Shown here: positions 57,671-64,000 of the stretch, piece by piece
Layout: every line of letters starts with the position of its first letter
How positions within the stretch are numbered: the first letter of the stretch is position 1
Assembly: GCA_022701365.1 (NCBI GenBank)
Contig: JAKUHH010000068.1
Location: forward strand, 125,189 to 189,188
DNA: 64,000 nucleotides
Direction: 5' to 3'
Source of the DNA: Mycocentrospora acerina
Lineage: Eukaryota; Ascomycota; Dothideomycetes; Pleosporales
Translations under genes and position numbers: made by a program
The notes under the pieces: model-generated
The model's input: only the letters and a program-made list of their open reading frames with translations
Databases searched by the model: none
Told to the model about the DNA's origin: nothing

Positions 57671-58860
57671 AGTACACATGGCCCGCAGCTTTCTTTTGAA
57701 TTGCAGGAAATAGGAATCAGTTGTACAAAAGTAGGCTTAATCATGTACTAGTCAGAAATTTGAAAGATCTTGTCACTCGGTACAAAATTAAAAGCATTAA
57801 TATAAATATCTACCTGTATTGTAAAAACCATGTACCTCAAATAGTTAAATAGTAATTGTTGAAGTATGTTGTCATCGCTGCTTCCTGTAAACGCCGATTT
57901 CAACCACGTAGCCTGCTGTTTGTGCTTGCAGCTGGCAAGCTGGATGTTAACATTGAGCTGTGAAGGCTGACGAGTTGGCGCATGTTGGATGGAGTTTAAC
58001 TTGACCCCAATTTTTTGGAGAACTTCGAGCGTTGTGAGCATACAGAGTTGAAAACTATAATCGAACAAAGTTTTCAAATGCATAAGTACTGAATGGAGAT
58101 CATCAATTCTGTTAGAAGATTGGGTGGTTCACTTGGTAACTTCAGATGTCGCTAACGAACGTTTGAGAATAGGCAGACGTTGTTTAAATACCAATGTCAA
58201 GGAGAAAAGTAGCCCTAGGGGGGTGTGATTGTGCATTGATACGACAGGGCGTAAAAATGAGTGTGGGTTCGAAGGCTGCAAAAAATAATCATGACGTCGC
58301 TTGGCCGGCACATTTCCTCTTTTATCTCCTCATCTCACGCCACTACTGCAAGATATTGCAGAATGCCAGGAACGACGCAGGTACTTTTGCCGAAACCTTA
58401 GTACACTGCATATAGCGGATGTCTTTCCTGAAGCGGGGCGGGTTAATTTGAACCCAAGCCTGCGCAAGCACATTCAAGCTCATACCCCGGCGCCACCCCG
58501 CAGATCGTCAACATCGCATTCCCCATTGCGCAACGGCTGGGGCGTTGCGTCACATCCGAGGTTCCACCAGGTGCTGATATTGGTGGAATCGCTCGTGCGA
58601 AACTAGCATTGCTAGGGTAACAACGCCTAGCAAGGGGCTCCGCAATATGGCACGCATCGGAAGTATGGGGAAGAGAGCTCGAGGAAATTTGGAGTCCGGA
58701 CAGTATTGGCGCGAGAGGAGTAAAGATGCTGTCATCTTCAGGCATAAACGAGATAAATTCTGTGTCAAGCAGTGCTGAGATACCCGAGCTCGATGTACAA
58801 AGTCCTCGCACGTCCAGACACCTCGGGCGGTTTGTCTGACTTTGCAGCTTCTTTGTCAAG
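57671..58860. other. Intergenic region
   Basis: About 1.2 kb. An unrecognised minus-strand frame at 57748-58083 is not called. The last 300 bp are GC-richer and probably hold the GH35 promoter. Confidence 0.5.
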
Positions 58861-61800
58861 ATGAAAAGTTTCCTCAAGATTGGTGGCGCATTTGCGCTAT
58901 CATTCCTTGCGGCCGAATCTGCTGCGAGAGCAGTGGGTTTCGCGCCCGATCAATGGATCACGCCTTACAAGAGAGAAGTGTTACAAGATATTGTAAGCAG
59001 AGAAGAGTATTGGTGGAGGAGAGATTTGGACAGTGCTAATCATGTTCGTAGGTAACATGGGATAAGGACACAATATTTGTGCATGGCGAGCGAGTGTTTT
59101 TGTACTCCGGAGAAGTGCATCCTTATCGGTATGTGTACATTTACATACCACATTGAGCCAAAGCCAATTTCCTCGATATATCCAGAAAATTGCTTCTGAG
59201 CAGCACCGCTGACTATTGCTAGACTCCCAGTACCTAGCCTCTACCTCGATCTCTTCCAGAAAATCAAGGCCCTCGGCTACAATGGTGTCTCCTTCTACGT
59301 TGACTGGGCGCTGCTCGAAGGCAAGCCCGGAGCATATCGCGAAGAGGGCGTGTTCGATCTGCAACCATTTTTTGATGCTGCTTTGAAGGCTGGTATTTAT
59401 TTGATCGCCAGACCTGGTCCCTACATCAATGCTGAGGTGTCTGGTGGGGGTTTCCCTGGGTGGATTCAGCGTGTCAACGGCACTTTGAGGACAAGGGCTC
59501 CTGACTTTCTCGCAGCTACTGACGTGTGAGTTTTTAAATCTTTCACTCATTTGCTCATACTTGTGCTGATATACGCTAGCTACATGAAGAATGTCGGAGC
59601 AAAGATAGCTTCGGGCCAAATCACGAACGGCGGACCAATCATTTTGGTGCAACCCGAAAATGAGTACACCCAAGCAACATCAGCTATCAAGCCCTTTCCA
59701 GATCCGGTATACATGGAATATGTCATGGACCAGCTTCGCGATACTGGTATCATTGTGCCTTTCATCAGCAATGATGCATCAGCCAAAGGCAACAATGCGC
59801 CGGGCAAACCTGCTCCTGTGGATATCTATGGCCATGACGGTTACCCGCTAGGTACACAAAGTCTACGAGAATCTCTCAACTCAAAAGACTAACATGGCTT
59901 GCAGGGTTTGACTGTTCGAATCCAAACCGCTGGCCCGACGGCAATCTGCCGACAAATTGGCAACAACTGCACCAACAGCAAAGTCCCAATACTCCTTACT
60001 CGATCGTCGAGTTTCAAGCTGGCAGCTTCGATCCTGTAAGTACTGCGCTTCTTATACTTGGAATCATAATCTAATAATTGTTAGTGGGGTGGGCCTGGCT
60101 TTGACCAATGCAGCGTTCTAGTTAACGCCGAGTTCGAGCGGGTTTTCTATAAGAATCTTTACAGCTTCGGTGTTACAATTTTGAATCTTTACATGACCTA
60201 TGGTGGCACAAATTGGGGAAATCTGGGACATCCAGGTGGTTACACGTCATACGATTATGCAGCTGTCATCCGAGAGGATCGCCGCGTCGACAGAGAAAAG
60301 TACTCTGAGCAGAAGCTGCAAGCCAATTTCTTCAAAGTTAGCCCAGAATACTTGACGGCCGCTAGACAAAACGCCTCAACTAGTGCTTGGACCACGAGTA
60401 GCGCTCTAACAGTAACACCAGCTGTTGGAAAAAAGACAAGCTTTTACTTTGTCCGTCACGCGAAATACAACTCACTCGAGTCGACGAGCTACAAACTCAA
60501 GGTTTCCACATCGACTTTTGGGAGCATTACGATCCCACAGATCAACGGCACCTCGCTCACACTTAATGGACGCGACTCCAAGATTCACGTTACCGACTAT
60601 GACATCGGTGGCGCGACACTCATCTACTCAACAGCTGAAATCTTCACTTGGCACAAGTACGACGATAAGACTGTTGTGGTCGTGTACGGTGGACCCGGTG
60701 AAACCCACGAGTTGGCTGTTGCAGTTGGCGGTCTTGAGGTTCTTGAGGGCAAAGTTGATAGTGCCACAAAGGGAAACTCCACTGTGCTGAGCTTCAAGGT
60801 AGATGGCGAAAGGAAAGTAGCTAAGCTCGGCGGAAGCAGCCCTATCTACATTTACATGGTTGGTAAGTTTACGAGAAGACTATTCCGGTATTTTAAAATC
60901 ATTTCCATTCACTAACATTTGCTATCTAGGTCGAAATGAAGCCTACAACTACTGGGCTGTTGATCAGACTGCTCACGACTCGTCCGAAGCTATCATTCTC
61001 AAGGCAGGATACCTAACGCGCACAGCCAAAGTCACCGGCGATACTCTGGCGATTACTGGAGATTTGAATGCCACAACGCCTATTGAAGTGCTCGGTGCTC
61101 CATCTTCTGTTTCTAAGTTAACTTTCAACGGCAATGAAATTGATGTCACTGTCTCTGGAGAGGGTGTAGTAAGTGGTACTGTCACATTTGTCAAGCCCAC
61201 GGCGAACATCCCAGCACTTAACGACTTGGAATGGAAGTATATCGACACACTTCCAGAAATGCTATCAAACTATGATGATAGCAAGTGGAAGAAGGCAGAC
61301 TTGAAGACAACATTCAACTCACTTCGTCGCTTGACTACCCCGGTGTCTCTCTACAGCTCCGACTATGGCTTTCACACAGGAACTCTATTATTCCGGGGCG
61401 CATTCACCTCGACCGGCAATGAATCAACCTTCAATATTGCCACACAAGGCGGTTCTGCTTTTGGGTTCTCCGCATATATTGGGGATCACTTCCTTGGCTC
61501 ATGGCGGGGCTATGATGCTGCCACGAACGGTAACAGCACTTTTACCCTACCCAATCTTTCTGCTGGCAAAGAATACATCATCACTGTTGTAATCGACAAC
61601 CAAGGGATTGACCAGACCTGGACGATTGGCACAGAGACAGGAAAGAATCCTCGCGGCATCTTGGACTACAAGCTGTCTGGCCACGCTCAGTCTGATATTT
61701 CGTGGAAACTTACTGGAAACCTTGGTGGCGAAGACTATCTCGATATTTCTCGCGGCCCGCTCAATGAAGGTGGTTTGTTCGCCGAGCGCAATGCCCTCCA

Positions 61801-62257
61801 TTTGCCAGGCGCTCTCTCATCTAGTGCTGGATGGAAGGCTAGTAAGGGACCCATTACAGATGGAATCGCGACTTCCGGAATCGGCTTTTTCGGTGCTGAG
61901 TTTGATTTGAATTTCCCCACTGGCTATGATATTCCTCTCAGTTTCACCTTCTCCAATACCACGAACGGCGGTGCTGGCTCAAGCGTCCCCGCGTACAGAG
62001 TGCAGCTTTACGTCAACGGATGGCAGTATGGCAAGTACGTAAGCAATGTAGGTCCTCAGACGAAGTTCCCTGTTCCCGAAGGTATCCTGAACTACCACGG
62101 AACAAACTACCTTGGTATTTCACTTTGGGGTTTGGACAGCGGTGCGACAAAGATCTCTGGATTAGAGCTCACTGTGGACGGAGAGTTCTGGAGCGGAATT
62201 GGAGAGGTGGGTGTTGTCGCTGGGCAAAAGTATGAGGAAAGATCAGGGGCTTATTAG
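58861..62257 (+). CDS. Secreted beta-galactosidase, GH35
   Basis: Seven exons, 58861-58992, 59052-59128, 59223-59525, 59580-59851, 59905-60035, 60085-60862 and 60930-62257, give 1006 residues, matching the large fungal GH35 enzymes. The N-terminus is signal-like (KIGGAFALSFLAAESAARA). The TIM-barrel carries the GH35 signature GGPIILVQPENEY, whose second Glu is the acid/base, and SIVEFQAGSFDPWGG with the nucleophile Glu. LYMTYGGTNWGNLGHPGGYTSYDY completes the catalytic domain. Beta-sandwich domains follow, including the LLFRGAFTS and YVNGWQYGKYVSNVGPQTKFPVPEGILNY-type jelly rolls. It removes terminal galactose from plant galactans and xyloglucan outside the cell. Confidence 0.94.
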
Positions 62258-62376
62258 TGGTTGCGACATAAGATGAATTGCAATAGCTCTAATTGATTAG
62301 GATCGAATTCATCCTTCTATTAAAATACTTTACAAAATTCCTCGTCTATCCAAACATATTCCACAATCCACAACAC

Positions 62377-63136
62377 TTAGAACTGGATCACTTCGGCGGT
62401 CCACTCTCCAGTGTCAGATAACCCAAGAGTATGTACCAACTCTTCCTCGTCAATATCAACATCAACGTGTATGGTTTCTACATTCACAGTGGTTTCAATC
62501 TTTTTCTTGTTGTCGTTGATAATAACTGCCGAGATGTTGGAGCGATAGACAACGGTAGTCCAATTCTCGTTACTTTTTGCCTCCAACACAGCACTGTCGA
62601 GGATAGTTTTGAGTTCCTCATCTCTATGGTGAAAGTTAATCGAGAGATCTCGATCTCGAGTCCTGTACAGGTAACGTGAATGTCTGAGGATAGGCAAGAT
62701 GTTTAGCACAGTACTGGTGTCATGTGAGCGCATATCCACAATGAGACGAACGATAGGGTAGTCTGGGTAGGGAGATTCAAAGCACCGCAAGAAGTTGACG
62801 ACAGACTCTAGACGAATCATGATCGAGGCTTCCGACTTGAATAGTGGGAGAAACTCGCTTCGTAGAAGTCTGTCTATTTGGGTTAATGTAGTTGCTTCGC
62901 TAGGAGCTTGCGCTGACGTATTAGGGTCGATTTCAACTAGAGGGATCACTTGTTCTAGCAACGTGTTGTACACCTGGGCTCGGATTTCTGTAAATTGTTA
63001 GAAGATGTCGAAAAGAATTGATATGTGCGAAGGTGACTAACCGGGAGGTAGGTCCATGAAAGATGGATGAGTTCCTAGCCTGTACACGTGTTGTTAGGAT
63101 CGCTCTTGCTGTGTGGGGAACTACAACATACGCCAT
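62377..63136 (-). CDS. LPxEIR (2EXR/F-box-like) family protein C
   Basis: Three exons, 63136-63132 (5 nt), 63079-63042 and 62987-62377, give 217 residues. The sequence FMDLPPEIRAQVY is formed across the second intron, which splits the Glu codon as in genes A and B. A following RSEFLPLF segment corresponds to IRSEYRP of the other two. The first exon, only ATG plus two bases, is supported by a gtatgt donor and a cag acceptor and gives a start MALGTHPSF; it is plausible but not certain. Function unknown. Confidence 0.68.
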
Positions 63137-64000
63137 TTTCTACGTTTCTTTTGGGTGCTTCGAGAAGAAAATAAAATAATGTATAAAATGGAAACAGGTC
63201 ATAGTTTAGGATATAGAAGACATGATGAATTATATATCAGCCTCGGAAGCATTTTGAGCAACTGAGTTGTCGAGGTATATAACAACGTCATTGTGTTGAG
63301 ACGTTAAAGAAGTACACAACATTTCTTCAGAGCAGTTGCCTAAGAAAAGCGTATCTTACTCTACAATGTCATTTCGGTGCGACCTTTGACAACCATCTTT
63401 TTCAAACAGTGTTTATTGTAGGGCTGCAAAAATTACCGTATCTTATACTTGAACGAAGAAAGCCTTCCAAGAACACAGGTATAAGACATCACAAAGACAA
63501 TTGTAAAGTACTATAGCAACAAAGCTTTTGAACGATTATTCTTTAACTGCTTTGTCTCTTGAGTGAGTCGCAAGACTTATTCATCGGTACAATGCTCATT
63601 CTTATCACTATCATGTCTTAGCTGAGTCATTGCAAAATGCTTCGAATGCTCAATGTACCGTACGCTTGGCAAATGTTCTTCATTCTCACTATCTCAAATC
63701 AATCTTCGTCGCATGTTCCGAGACGAGCACTAAGGATCAGACACTGGAGAACAGTTGACCGTCGAGGTGTCCAATGATGCCATTCTCGCTCTCGAATGCG
63801 AAACCAGGGCCAGTAATCTAACCATGCCGTTGCACGTGCTCTGGCTATTGTCGTTTACTCTTCATACCTAGTCGATACCTGAAACCAACTTCCTATCCCG
63901 TTCGCTCGGCGACGCCAAGTGTGATGAAAACTACGCCTGTTCTAACAGCTGCGCATAGAGAAGTAGTGAAGGAGAAACGCACAAGCGCCACACACACACA
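63137..64000. other. End of window without a recognised gene
   Basis: No gene is seen. A short CA microsatellite ends the window (63988-64000). Confidence 0.5.

Noticed and set aside
57748..58083. 111-codon minus-strand open frame between the regulator and the GH35 gene
   Set aside because: Unrecognised composition, AT-rich, and no supporting promoter or introns.

Overview
The window comes from a filamentous ascomycete (Pezizomycotina). Nearly every gene is split by short introns of about 45-60 bp with GTANGT-type donors and YAG acceptors. The families present are typical of this group: Zn2Cys6 regulators, a LaeA-like methyltransferase, P450s, a rhodopsin-domain membrane protein, a cutinase, GH43 and GH35. 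One transposon carries changes that look like repeat-induced point mutation (RIP). I cannot fix the class; Leotiomycetes or Dothideomycetes are the likeliest.

Layout. 0.8-8.1 kb: a membrane fatty-acid desaturase gene split in its last exon by a 5.8 kb Ty1/copia element lying on the minus strand, with 129-bp LTRs and a 5-bp target duplication. 9.1-20.1 kb: a possible catabolic cluster made of a Baeyer-Villiger monooxygenase, an intradiol ring-cleavage dioxygenase, a Zn2Cys6 regulator, a class III CoA-transferase-like protein and a secreted SMP-30-like propeller protein. A near-perfect 25-bp inverted repeat sits just upstream of the regulator. 22-25 kb: a large ankyrin protein with a higher-order repeat. 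26-34 kb: a GH43 enzyme, a LaeA-like methyltransferase divergent from a P450, and a cutinase. 35.6-40.6 kb: a seven-helix rhodopsin-domain protein and a second P450. 40.6-44.7 kb: a stretch without recognisable genes. 44.7-51.2 kb: two members of an LPxEIR (2EXR/F-box-like) family flanking a coiled-coil protein of unknown function. 52-57.7 kb: a PAD1 (UbiX) - FDC1 (UbiD) - Zn2Cys6 trio, which matches the known fungal phenylacrylic/sorbic acid decarboxylation locus. An array of CGG-N6 direct repeats lies between the two enzyme genes. 58.9-63.1 kb: a GH35 beta-galactosidase and a third LPxEIR gene.

Taken together, much of the window serves use of plant material: cutin (cutinase), side-chain sugars (GH43, GH35), cinnamic-type acids (PAD1/FDC1) and probably an aromatic or aryl ketone (BVMO plus ring-cleavage dioxygenase). 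The least described parts are the BVMO-dioxygenase-CoA-transferase cluster and the three LPxEIR paralogues, which share one intron position. All exon joins were worked out by eye from splice signals and frame continuity, without transcripts or database searches.
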